DNA of 64,000 bases from Gnetum montanum (lineage: Eukaryota; Streptophyta; Gnetopsida; Gnetales; Gnetaceae). Positions 1 to 9,212 of the stretch are shown here, piece by piece. Location of the stretch: the NCBI GenBank assembly GCA_015680685.1, contig MNCI01016470.1, positions 1,000,795 through 1,064,794 on the forward strand. Reading direction: 5' to 3'. The first letter of the stretch is position 1. The number at the start of each line of letters is the position of its first letter. The notes below the pieces were generated by a model. That model ran no database searches and was not told the origin of the DNA. It worked only from the letters and a program-made list of their open reading frames with translations. The position numbers and the translations under genes are program-made.

Positions 1-424
1 TATTTCCATCGAATCTTGCTCTATTTCTAGTTTTCTTGTGGAACTATCTCTTTCTCTGGGGAAAATTAGGAGTAGATTGCGGAGTTGTGCTCAAATGTTT
101 TTGCAAAATTTTATTTGTTACAAGTAGGTATTATAAGGACTGCGTAGACTAGGTAGTTGAACAAAATAGGAAATTTTCAAGAACTCACAGTACTTGGCAA
201 AGTTGGTTGAATCTCTTTAAAGTAAGTCATTTGTAGTTCACACACAACGCAATTGTTACATTTTACACAACCACACGCCGCAACAACACACACACATACT
301 CACATTAACTACTGAGTCTATTTGGAGGTATCTGGGCCTTGGTGTTGCCAGAAACTAGCAGGTACCTAAATCCTGTTCAAGGACACTCGTTGGCGGTCGC
401 GTCCCAAACGGTCGCCAACAGAAC
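1..424. other. Unassigned flank before element A
   Basis: No open frame or recognisable domain on either strand. It holds a CA-rich patch (about 240-305) and a 7 bp inverted repeat, GTTGGCG near 392 and CGCCAAC near 413. It resembles untranslated retroelement sequence, but I cannot assign it. Confidence 0.4.
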
Positions 425-457
425 CCAAGGATGAGTTTTCATTCAATTGTGGGAATA
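425..457 (+). repeat. Orphan 3' tail and polypurine tract upstream of the first LTR
   Basis: These 33 bases (AGGATGAGTTTTCATTCA, then ATTGTGGGAATA) match the sequence just upstream of the 3' LTR at 12267-12298 and, more loosely, 57923-57953. That stretch normally lies inside an element, next to its 3' LTR. Its presence upstream of a 5' LTR means the first LTR is preceded by the 3' end of another copy. Confidence 0.75.
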
Positions 458-1210
458 TGATGAAGCATTAAAGTGTCATGTCGATAGGCCCTAGTTGATG
501 GGTCCTCGTCGATGCAACTCCACAATAAAGTCTATAAATAGGCATTCATCCATTGTGTTTATGAAATTTCATATCATAGTTGTAGTAAAGCTCTTGTAGT
601 TTTGTCATTTGAGAGTTAGAATATTTTTCTAAGTGCCTATAGTAGGAGTCAAAAAGTGTACAAATCTTTATTCAAGCACTAATGTATCTAAGCATACCAG
701 TATGAATGCTAATAAAGATGAGCCTTTTGATCAAACCTTGTAGCACTTGGAATAGATTAATAATTTATTTCTACATGTACCTTTTTCATTAATTACATGA
801 TTAATTAATATAAGTAAGATGTTAATTACTTAACTAATTAAGCTAAATAGATTAAATACATAAGTACAACCGCTTCAAGCATAACATACAACACTTGGTA
901 ATCATAGTAGCATTTAACACTTGGTAACTTAGTAGTGTTGTATGTGTTTAGGATGTGTACGGAAATTGGGATTGGATGCTTATATTAGGATAGTTAGTTA
1001 TTAATTTGCAAGCAGATTAGTTAAATTTGTTAATAAATTAAGTTTCAATTTGTTATTAATTGTAGACTAATGAGTCGTGGATTGGCTATGTCGATGAGGC
1101 TTAGAGAACTAGTGCACTCGAAACTATAGAGTCCATAGAATTTTAGCAAATCATGCATGAATGCTTTGTGATTCGTATGGTTGGACATAGGGGTACCTTG
1201 CCTCTCATCA
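458..1210 (+). repeat. Element A 5' LTR
   Basis: Begins TGATGAAGC and ends GCCTCTCATCA. U3 carries GAC/GAT-TAGGCCC-type repeats, a TATA box (TATAAATA, 533-540) and an AATAAAG polyadenylation-like signal near 709. A paired TTGGTAA motif lies at about 895-925. It is 753 bp against 910 bp for the 3' LTR and is internally rearranged: 1068-1100 looks like a copy of the LTR's own start. Confidence 0.85.
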
Positions 1211-1211
1211 T

Positions 1212-1229
1212 TGGTGCCATTGCTAGGGA
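1212..1229 (+). promoter_or_regulatory. Primer binding site, tRNA-Asp, CpG-decayed
   Basis: TGGTGCCATTGCTAGGGA lies two bases after the LTR. It differs from the complement of the plant tRNA-Asp(GUC) 3' end (TGGCGCCGTTGCCGGGGA, established knowledge) at four sites, each a C-to-T or G-to-A change at CpG. It primes minus-strand cDNA. Confidence 0.85.
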
Positions 1230-1736
1230 CTCTTTTTGTTTGAAACATGTTCTATCTAGGATTAGTGAACATTATTAATATCATTGGACGAACCTTATTA
1301 ATATCATTTGATGAACCCCAAGGTTGACATCATTCTCAAATTATATAATTACAAAAGCACACTAATATTTTATTTGTTTGCAAAAATGTCTTCTTCTCAT
1401 AGGCATTAAGATGTCAAACCACTGGTCCCACAATGGTGCAAAGTGGTATATACTCATTCAGATGAGTACGTGCTTGATTTCACCTTCATCTCACACCAGG
1501 ATGAACAACTATGATGGTGTGATATGGAAGGAAACATTGTAATGCCTCTTGATCGATCTGTGCCCATGATGCTACTTCAAACTCTTGTGAAGTTAGGCAT
1601 CCATGATCTTCAAGAAGAGTACATTGTGCATGATTACGATTGTTGAGACAACCATCCCACTTAAACACAATGCTAAAGAGATTGACATCAAGAGAAGCAA
1701 CATGACTTTGCAAAGGGAAAATGGTTCACCAATACT
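1230..1736 (+). other. Element A leader, non-coding
   Basis: Untranslated stretch between primer site and gag. No domain or long frame is visible. It would hold packaging signals in an active copy, but none can be pointed to here. Confidence 0.5.
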
Positions 1737-3660
1737 TTGTTCCTACTAAACCAAGATAATAATGAGGGCCCTTTCTTTGAAGGCTCTCAACATGAAAATT
1801 CTCCACCACTCAATATTCGTGATAGGGGTGTGAACCTAAATCTACATTCTAGTATCAACAAACTAGGTTTAATAAAAGATGGCAATCAAGGTAGGGGCTC
1901 TAACAAGTGTCAAAATGATATGCAACATAATGAACATGACCATGACAATCAAAGGGGAGTTGGCAGATATCATGATGATGGCAGTCCTTCTCCCTCTTCG
2001 TCCTCTTCATCTGCATCTTCTTCCTCTTCTTCTAATTCTAAAAAATAATGTAGAAGAAACAATTATGATGGAGGTGGGTAGTAGAACAATCATACTAGTT
2101 GCCATGCCCATAATAATTGAAGGGGTAATAGAGGACATCATCAACGACAACAAAATAATGTTGATGATGAGCCTTTACTAGCAAATCAAAGCATGCTTAA
2201 CATTGTAGAGGTAGTTAAGATCCCAACTAGGCATGTGAAAGATAGTTGGATTAAGCACTTAGACATGAACAATATCCTAAGATTTGAGGGGGATATAACT
2301 TTGGTTCACAAAACCATATACAAGCCTTTGACGATGCTTGCACCTTACAAAACATAGAGAATGATTGGCAAAAATTAAAGCTATTCCCCAAGACACTCAT
2401 CAAAGAGGCAGAAAGCTGGTATCAGTCCTTGGAGCTGAAATGTATCCGTCGATGGAGTACAATGCTTGAGTTATTCAATGAAAAATACGAGACATACTCT
2501 AGAGTGTCCAATTTGAGAAGGAAAATCCAAGGCTGGAAACAAGGAAGACATGAACCCTTGGATGCGACCATGGATAGATATTATTCTCTCTTACATCAAT
2601 GCCCTGGCCATGATTATTCTTAGAGANAACCATGGATAGATATTATTCTCTCTTACATCAATGCCCTGGCCATGATTATTCTTAGAGAGAAAAACTCCAC
2701 CACATCATACATGGGCTAAGAGTAGAAACTAGAAGAACTCTTGGGGTTTATGTCCAAGGAAGACTATTCAAACTAAGAGCTCAACAAATACAAAGGCTGA
2801 TAGAGTAGAAGAAGATAATAGGGATCCTTCCATTAGGAAGAGGGAGATTCAATTCTATGATGAGGAGGAGTCACCACTCGACGAGGTGGTGAATAGGAAA
2901 ACCTTGCCCATCCAAAATTTGTTTTCTGACATTTCAGCAAAGGTTGACAAATTATGGGACTCTTTGGATGAAAAATTCAAAACTGTTATGAAGATTGCTA
3001 AAGAATCCAAAGAGTAGAATAGTGATCATAATCGTAGGAAGCAAAAAGAAGTTAAACGTGCCTGCCAAAGAGGTAAGGACAAAGCTATTGCAGTAGAAAA
3101 GTTGTGGAGAGAGACTCTAATGATGATGTTGGATGTGACATTTATCAATATGAACATTTGAAGGGATGTTGCCTTGTGGTGTTACATTTACAAGAGTCTA
3201 GGATGTACGCACTGAATACTCGACTAGCAAGGAGGCAAGCACCCAGATGATTACCTTATCCTCAAGGAAATCCAAGGTAGTTTCACTAGCAACAACAAGC
3301 TTACTATCCAAGTGGAGCTTCACCATAACTGTATGAGAAATACCAGTAGTGGCACCAACCACAATCGTGGGAAATTCCACCACCAAGATAGTAGTACTCT
3401 TATAGGTAACCAAATCCATATAGGTACTATGTTCTGCAACGCATTTCTCTATGAAGTTCGGCCAGCCATGCCTCATTCTAGCATCACTATTACCATCCAG
3501 AGTACTATCAAAATCAATCACCATCTACTCAAGGGAAGCATCCATATCCATACCACCCTTTGCATCCATTTGCACACATCCCTCCATCCTCAACCTAGTT
3601 ACCTCTTGTTCCATCCATGTAGGGTGAAATTCCCCCATAGTGGCGACAATGAAATGCTAT
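1737..3660 (+). pseudogene. gag: Element A gag, degenerate
   Basis: Gag forms the retrotransposon particle. The N-terminal part is polar with a Ser run near 2010-2040 (100-odd codons before a stop). The Retrotrans_gag core follows at about 2160-2760, where RRWSTMLELFNEKYETYSR and the motif IQGWKQGRHEPLD align with element E gag at 53220-53340 (IQGWKQAKHEPLD). A degraded zinc knuckle lies at 3134-3172 (C-D-I-Y, YEH, KGCC: second Cys now Tyr). A Pro/His/Tyr-rich tail runs to about 3660. Several in-frame stops are present, for example after GHDYS and within the linker. One apparent break at 2627 is an assembly duplication rather than mutation. Translation in one frame is impossible, so this is a pseudogene. 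Confidence 0.8.
2567..2688. repeat. Perfect 60 bp direct duplication around a single N
   Basis: 2567-2626 and 2629-2688 are identical base for base. They are separated by only NA (the N is 2627). The most likely cause is two contig ends that overlap but were joined with a one-base gap. Removing one copy would take away the repeated GHDYS stop segment of gag. Confidence 0.9.
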
Positions 3661-3929
3661 GAGTGTTGTAAATTTATAACCGACCTACCAATCAAGTGTT
3701 TTGGAAAATTGATCTAGGAAGTGACCAATTTTTCAACCCAATAGTCTTGCCAAACCCTCACAACCTAATGCAGCTGGTTTCCCTATATCTCCAACACCCT
3801 CATCCTCTACACCAAACACATTCGAGAACTCTTCAAACCAAACACGACCTCAGATTTGCACTATGATGCTAACTCATGCTATTTTTGATTAGATCAAGGC
3901 TGGAAACCTTCTCATGAAATGATTTGACC
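3661..3929 (+). other. Gag-protease linker of element A
   Basis: Short decayed linker. Fragments are rich in Pro, Asn and Ser and broken by stops. No domain is recognised. Confidence 0.4.
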
Positions 3930-4315
3930 TGGGAAGTCCTGTTATTTACTTGCAAATCATAGGACTTGAGCCATGAAAGGCTCTTCTTGATTCTAGTTCC
4001 AGTGTCAATCTCATCTCCTATGACATGTACAAGGCCTAGAACCTACCACCTCTTAGGAAGAGAAATATCCATTTGGAATTGGTAGACCAATCAATCACTG
4101 TCTCTTTAGGATTAGTGGAGGACATCATGACCACATTTTTTGGGTGGTCTTATCCTACTGATTTTGTTGTGATCAAGGTAGAAAACTGCAAAGGTGACTT
4201 CCCCATCATTATGGGATGTGCATGGTTAAGCATTGTTGATGCACGAATGGGCATTAGGGACCTCTCCTTGAAAAGCTCCAAGGAAAATGAATTTGGATGG
4301 CTTGAGAAGAATTGA
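3930..4315 (+). pseudogene. Element A aspartic protease, active site altered
   Basis: Retropepsin that would mature Gag-Pol. The active-site segment reads LLDSSSSVNLISYDMYK, where the usual DSGSS has become DSSSS (Gly to Ser, a G-to-A type change). Downstream, SLGLVEDIMTTFF and FPIIMGCAWLSIVDARM align with the GIVEDV and PLILGRPFLATGRALIDV segments known from plant gypsy proteases. A stop follows near 4313. The altered Gly and surrounding stops make it inactive. Confidence 0.75.
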
Positions 4316-4929
4316 GTTCCATGCATTGTGTACAATGATAATTGGTGTAATTACATGCAGAAAATATGGTCTATTAATAGTACATTCATCAAAGCATGCA
4401 ATCAGTGTGCACATGAAACAAATATCCAAAGGTGCCTATATGCATTAGCCACAAAATAGGAGGACACCTAGTGGTTGACAACTATCTTTGATAGCAGCAC
4501 ATTATGCAAGGAACCCACTAAGAGCCTAACATGTGCCTATGTCGAAGTCATGAATGTACTTGAGCAAGTTCATCACCAACTCTTTGATGATGAAGATGAT
4601 GATACTTATTAGGAAGAGTTGGAAATCCCTAATAATTTCAAGTAAGAGCCACTAGAGTTAAAAACTCTACTAGTTGGCATGAAGTATGCATTTTTAAACA
4701 ATGGCAAGCCAATCATAATCAATGCAAATCTTGCTCCAAAATAGAAAGGCAAGATGTTTCAGGTGAAAAAAATGGCCAACAACTTTTGCTTGGTCATATC
4801 TTGAGCTGACTATAATTGATCAAAGGATATGCCAGCATTACATTTACACCAACCTGGCCATGACGCTAAGAAGGCAGTCGTAGAGGCGGCCAAACCCCAA
4901 GTTGAAATAGATCTTTAAAGAGGAAATAG
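4316..4929 (+). other. Protease-RT linker of element A
   Basis: Acidic Asp/Glu-rich linker fragments such as HQLFDDEDDDTY near 4575, with stops. This position commonly links protease to RT in gypsy Pol. No separate gene is seen. Confidence 0.45.
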
Positions 4930-6130
4930 AATAAATCCTCAAGGTAGGGTTCATCTATCCCATCGTGGATAGCGAGTGGGTTAGCCCACTCGTAATTGTG
5001 ACAAAGAAAGGTTGTAAGTGATGAGTTTGTATCAACTTTAGGTTATTGAATAAGACCATTTTCCATTACCATTTGTAGACCAAGTGTTGGACATTATATC
5101 TAAGCATTGTTATTATAGCTTCTTGGATGGTTATAGTGGCTATAACCAAATCTAAATTACGTTAGAAGATCAGGCCAAAATAATGTTCACAAGTCCCTAG
5201 GGGACTTTTACGTATTGCAAGATGCTATTCAGTCTATGAAATGCCCTTGTAACATTCCAATTCCTGGTCCTTAGCATTTTTCAATAGAAAATTAGTAGTG
5301 GCATAGAAGTCTTTATGGATGACTTCTCTACCTATGGGGCTACATTTGAGTAATCCTTGGACAACCTTGAGCAAGTATTGAAAAGATGTGTCAAAAAAAA
5401 CCTTAGGATCAATTGGCAGAAAAGTCATTTAATGGTCCAAGAAGTTATAGTACTAGGGCATAGAATTACTTAGATAGGGATTGAGGTAGACCCAAAAAAG
5501 ATAAGGATTATTCAAGAAATCACATGCCATCCAAAGACAGTCAAAGATGTTCGACCATTACTTGGACACACTGGTTACCATTGATGGTTTATAGAGAATT
5601 TCTCTAAGATTGCAAAGTTGTTGGTCGAGCTTACAAAGAAAGATGTTCCATTCATCTAGACCAAGAAATATGAACATGCATTCCAACAACTAAAGGAAAA
5701 ACTTGTAGAAACTCCAATTCTACAAGCACTAAACTAGTCTAGACCATTTCACATAATGACCGATGCATCTAATTATGCTTTGGGAGTCATGCTTACACAG
5801 TTGGATGATAAGAAATATCCATATTACATTCATTGTGTGAGCTAAAGCATTATGGGTGTACACTTAAATTACACCACAACTAAGAAAGATCTAATGGCAG
5901 TGGTGTATGCTCTCAAAAAGTTTAGGCACTGTGTGCTTGGTTATAAAGTGTTTATGCACACAGATCACAGTGCCATCCACTTCCTAATGTACAAGCCAAA
6001 GTTGAGCCCCTGTATCATATGATGGCTTATGAACTTATAGAAATTTGATCTTACAATAGTATATCAAAAGGGAACTGAGAATATGATCACTGATCATCTG
6101 TCTCGGTTAAGATGGGATAATAAAGAGGAG
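4930..6130 (+). pseudogene. Element A reverse transcriptase and RNase H, degenerate
   Basis: The RT would copy element RNA to cDNA. In order I see GFIYPIVDSEWVSPLVIV (about 4945), DHFPLPFVDQVLD, YYSFLDGYSGYNQI, FMDDFSTYGATFE (about 5311; the catalytic Asp pair is kept) and VLGHRIT. RNase H follows: FHIMTDASNYALGVMLTQ (about 5752), HTDHSAIHFL (about 5957) and VYQKGTENMITDHLSRL (about 6060). At least ten stops interrupt it, many TAG or TAA at Trp or Gln positions, for example FI*TKKY and GYNQI*ITLEDQ. At least one frameshift lies near 5030. Confidence 0.85.
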
Positions 6131-7560
6131 GATAGCTTGCTCTTTGATGAATTTCTAGATGAACTTCTTTTTATAGGAGCAATAAATGAAAAAGTGCCCA
6201 TAGAAACAAAATGGTATGACAACATCCTCACTTATCTTCTCACTCAGGAGATGTGACAAGATGTGGACTTTAGGAGAAAATAAAAATTTCTTCACCAGGC
6301 TAAGTACTTCATGGAAATCAATGGATATCTTTATAAGGTATGCACCGATGGCCTAGTTCGTTGGTGTGTCCTTGATACAAATTAATTACGCATTCTCGAG
6401 GATGCTCATGAAGGTCCTTGTGGAGGCCATTATGCTGGGAGATGCATAACCATAAAAATCTTGATGGTAGGATACTATTGACCAATAATCTTCAAGGACA
6501 CCCACCAATTTATCTAATGTCGTTAATGCTATTAATGAGATGGTGGGATGATCACTCAAATGAAGGATCCTTAATAGTGGATTCAACCACTGGAGCCCTT
6601 AGACATATGTGGCATTGACTTCATGGGTCCCATCACCCCCATGTCTAATGGAAAGGCATACATCATTATAGTAGTTGACTACTACACCAAATGAGTAGAA
6701 GCAGTAATTGTCACCAATTGTACATCATCCACTGTTGCTTGATTTGTATAACAAAATTTTGTAAACAGGTTTGGGTGCTATGTGCACTGATTTTTGACAA
6801 TGGAACTCATTTTACAGGTGCCACTTTTCAAAAACTCATGCAACACTTGGGGGTCAAACATAAATTAACAACACCCTATCATCCCCAAGCCAATGGTCAA
6901 GCAAAGATAACTAACATGGAGATTACAAATGTTCTAACAAGAACTATCAACAAATACAAGAGAGACTAGAGCACAAAACTTAAAGATGCCCTTTGGGCTT
7001 ACCGCTCAACATGGAAACCCCCTATTGGCTACTCTCCCTATGAGTTAGTGTATGGAAAACTTCCAATGCTCCTAATTCAATTTGAGCTTTGTGCAATCTC
7101 AACAACTAGTGATCTAGATCTTGACTTAAGTCTAGCATGAAAAGAAAGATTGATCAACCTCAACATGCTAGATGAAAATTAAGTAGTGGCCCTATCTTTG
7201 AATGAAGTGCACAAGGCATTCAACAACCAATGCCATGACCTCAAAATATGAAAAGTAAAATTTTAACTTGGAGATAAGGTTCTCGAGTAGAACCCCACAC
7301 ATGTACCCTAGAAAACAAAGTTTCAAACATTGTGGGAGAGGCCTTATATAATTGATGAAACCTTTCCCTTTAGGGCCATGTTAACCTACAAACTCGAGAG
7401 CGCACATAGAAAGCAGTTGGTCAAAATCCAACAAGTGAAACCTTTCCTAGAGCTAAGACAAGCCAATGCAACTACTACCTCATTAGTTGGACAACCATGC
7501 TCTATATTCTGCATCTCCTCCTTTCAACTTAGTTGTGGGGGAGATGGCCATCCATGCTAA
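6131..7560 (+). pseudogene. Element A integrase, degenerate
   Basis: Would insert cDNA into chromosomes. N-terminal HHCC remnants occur around 6330-6480 (ILEDAHEGPCGGHYAG). The core shows LIFDNGTHFTGATFQKL (second catalytic Asp kept, about 6790) and TTPYHPQANGQAKITNMEI (about 6870). In that segment the catalytic Glu of the usual GQVE/GQAE is Lys. ALWAYRSTWKPPIGYSPYEL and YGKLP mark the C-terminal part, followed by LGDKVL and a short basic tail to 7558. Frameshifts lie between 6490 and 6690. Confidence 0.8.
7532..7542 (+). promoter_or_regulatory. Internal polypurine-like tract 1
   Basis: GTTGTGGGGGA at the end of pol is identical over ten bases to the tract just before the 3' LTR (12287-12296). 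It may act as a second plus-strand primer or be a relic of duplication. Element E has the equivalent at 54722-54731. Confidence 0.5.
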
Positions 7561-8693
7561 CCACACATATGTCTCCTCAATTTTTCACTTTTTGTTTTAC
7601 ACTTTGATTTTGAACTCTTTTTGGTTTTTAGTTCTATTAATTTTCTTGATTTTTTATTTTACAACATTGTTAGTATGTTTTATCTTTCTTGAATATTTTA
7701 TACATTTGTATATATTTTACATTTTAATTTATTTTGTGTGTGTGAATTTTCACTATTTTTGCTAATAAAAGTGCTTTATTATTGTAGGACACAGTGCCAA
7801 TATTGTTGTTTACTAATGGTGGTTTATGCTTAATGTTGTAATTGTTAATGTTTGGTTTCTATTTTTGAGTTATGATGTCTGATGACTAAGACATGGTTTA
7901 TTTTTCATAAAACAAGTAGTGAGTCCACATCATCTACCCATCCACAACCTCTATGGTTTTCCTTATTCTAGAAGTTTGAGGTCCCTTTTATTAAAGAAAC
8001 TTTTAATAAATTTGTGACCTTTGATAGTTTTTGAAATTGGGAAGGATTCAAAGGTTTGCATAGGGTGTGACTTCAAGGGAACTCAATACTCTTTGTACTC
8101 TTCTACTTACTTGGGTGATTGAGTGTTTTCATAGACTTCTTACCATTCCATGTCATCCAATAACATGAAGTTACATCAAGTCTTTGCATGGTGTGGTTCT
8201 CATCCAAAAAGACAAAAAAAAAAAAAAAAAAAGAAAAAAAAGAAAAAAAAGAAAAAAACAAGTGCTTAGATTCTTTGCATGGTGTGTTGAAATTCTTGGA
8301 TAGATTCTTTCTGGTTGGTCCTTAACTTTTCATGATCATTAATTGACTATGGGGTCCACAGACTCCTTAGTTAAGGTTACCTTAGGGCAAAAAGGACATG
8401 TGCTTGTCTTGGGAAGGACCCACTTGCATATCTCTTGGTTTGGATAGTTAAGTCCCTTATCTTAGACATTGCTACAATCCCATCTTTCACATGCTCCATT
8501 GTACATCTAGCTTTGTGCTCCTTAAAACCTTCATAGAACTTCATTTTCTAATCATTTTCTCATTTTTCTAAATTCTTTGAGCTCCAACACCACCCTCTTC
8601 TACTATTTTTATCATGTTCATGGATTTTTGGGCTTTCATTTGACTCCAATTTCACAAAAAAACTCATATTTTAAAAGTTTGACCAAAGTCAAT
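7561..8693 (+). other. T-rich spacer after pol
   Basis: Strongly T-rich at 7570-7760, then mixed sequence with an A-rich run broken by single G at about 8213-8260. No coding domain. Element E has the same T-rich type of sequence directly after gag (54765-54880), which aligns the two spacers. Confidence 0.6.
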
Positions 8694-8789
8694 GATGGCC
8701 ATCGACTAGCCCTAGTCAATGTAGCTGGCCCCATCAATTAGGTCCCATTGACTAGGCCCCATTGACACAATGCAAAAAGTTTATAAATA
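8694..8789 (+). promoter_or_regulatory. U3-like internal promoter copy
   Basis: Repeats GACTAGCCC, ATTAGGTCCC and TTGACTAGGCCCC, then ATTGACACA, resemble the U3 repeats at 12335-12398 (TTGACTAGGCCC then TTGACACA). A TATA box, TATAAATA, follows at 8782-8789, as in the LTRs (533-540, 12435-12442). It lies about 420 bases ahead of the 3' ORF, so it could initiate a short transcript for that ORF. This is inference from sequence similarity. Confidence 0.55.
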
Positions 8790-8948
8790 CTGCCAAATAT
8801 TTTGTAATTTTTTATCATTTTCTTTACAACAAGAGGAGAGTTTTTACTAGTTTTTAGAGCCCAAAATCTTCTAGAGCCCATAACTCGTCCATAACTCTCT
8901 AATCATTTGTTCAAATCTCTTCATTCTTCAACCTTGAAACTATTAGAG

Positions 8949-9212
8949 GTAAGTTGTTTGTTGTGGGGGCTATAAACCTTTAGGTTTTTAATGAAAATAC
9001 AATGATAATGAAAACCATTGATTTTTGGGAGTTTAACCCTTTCAACAACCTCCAGTATGACTATAATAATTTATGAATGTCAAAATACAAATAACTGAAT
9101 GTTAAAATTGATTAAATTAGCCATAAGTGTAATGTTCCTAATGAGATAAGGTATCACAAGTTCTTTTACATTACACAATGTTTGCTAACTCGTGGTCATG
9201 TTGTGATTATAG
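8949..9212 (+). other. Predicted intron ahead of the 3' ORF
   Basis: A strong donor, AGAG/GTAAGT (GT at 8949-8950), and an acceptor, GATTATAG, whose AG (9211-9212) is followed directly by the ORF's ATG. Element E has GATTGCAG directly before its matching ATG (AG at 56378-56379). A polypurine-like GTTGTGGGGG at 8960-8969 lies inside the predicted intron. Confidence 0.45.

Noticed and set aside
1879-2181. 100-codon plus-strand frame rich in Met and Ile
   Set aside because: Out-of-frame shadow of the element A gag N-terminus.
3198-3524. Minus-strand frame of 108 codons
   Set aside because: Antisense to the gag C-terminal tail; no motif.
4930-7560. Endogenous pararetrovirus
   Set aside because: An integrase follows RNase H and LTRs flank the element; no movement-protein or coat-type domain is seen.
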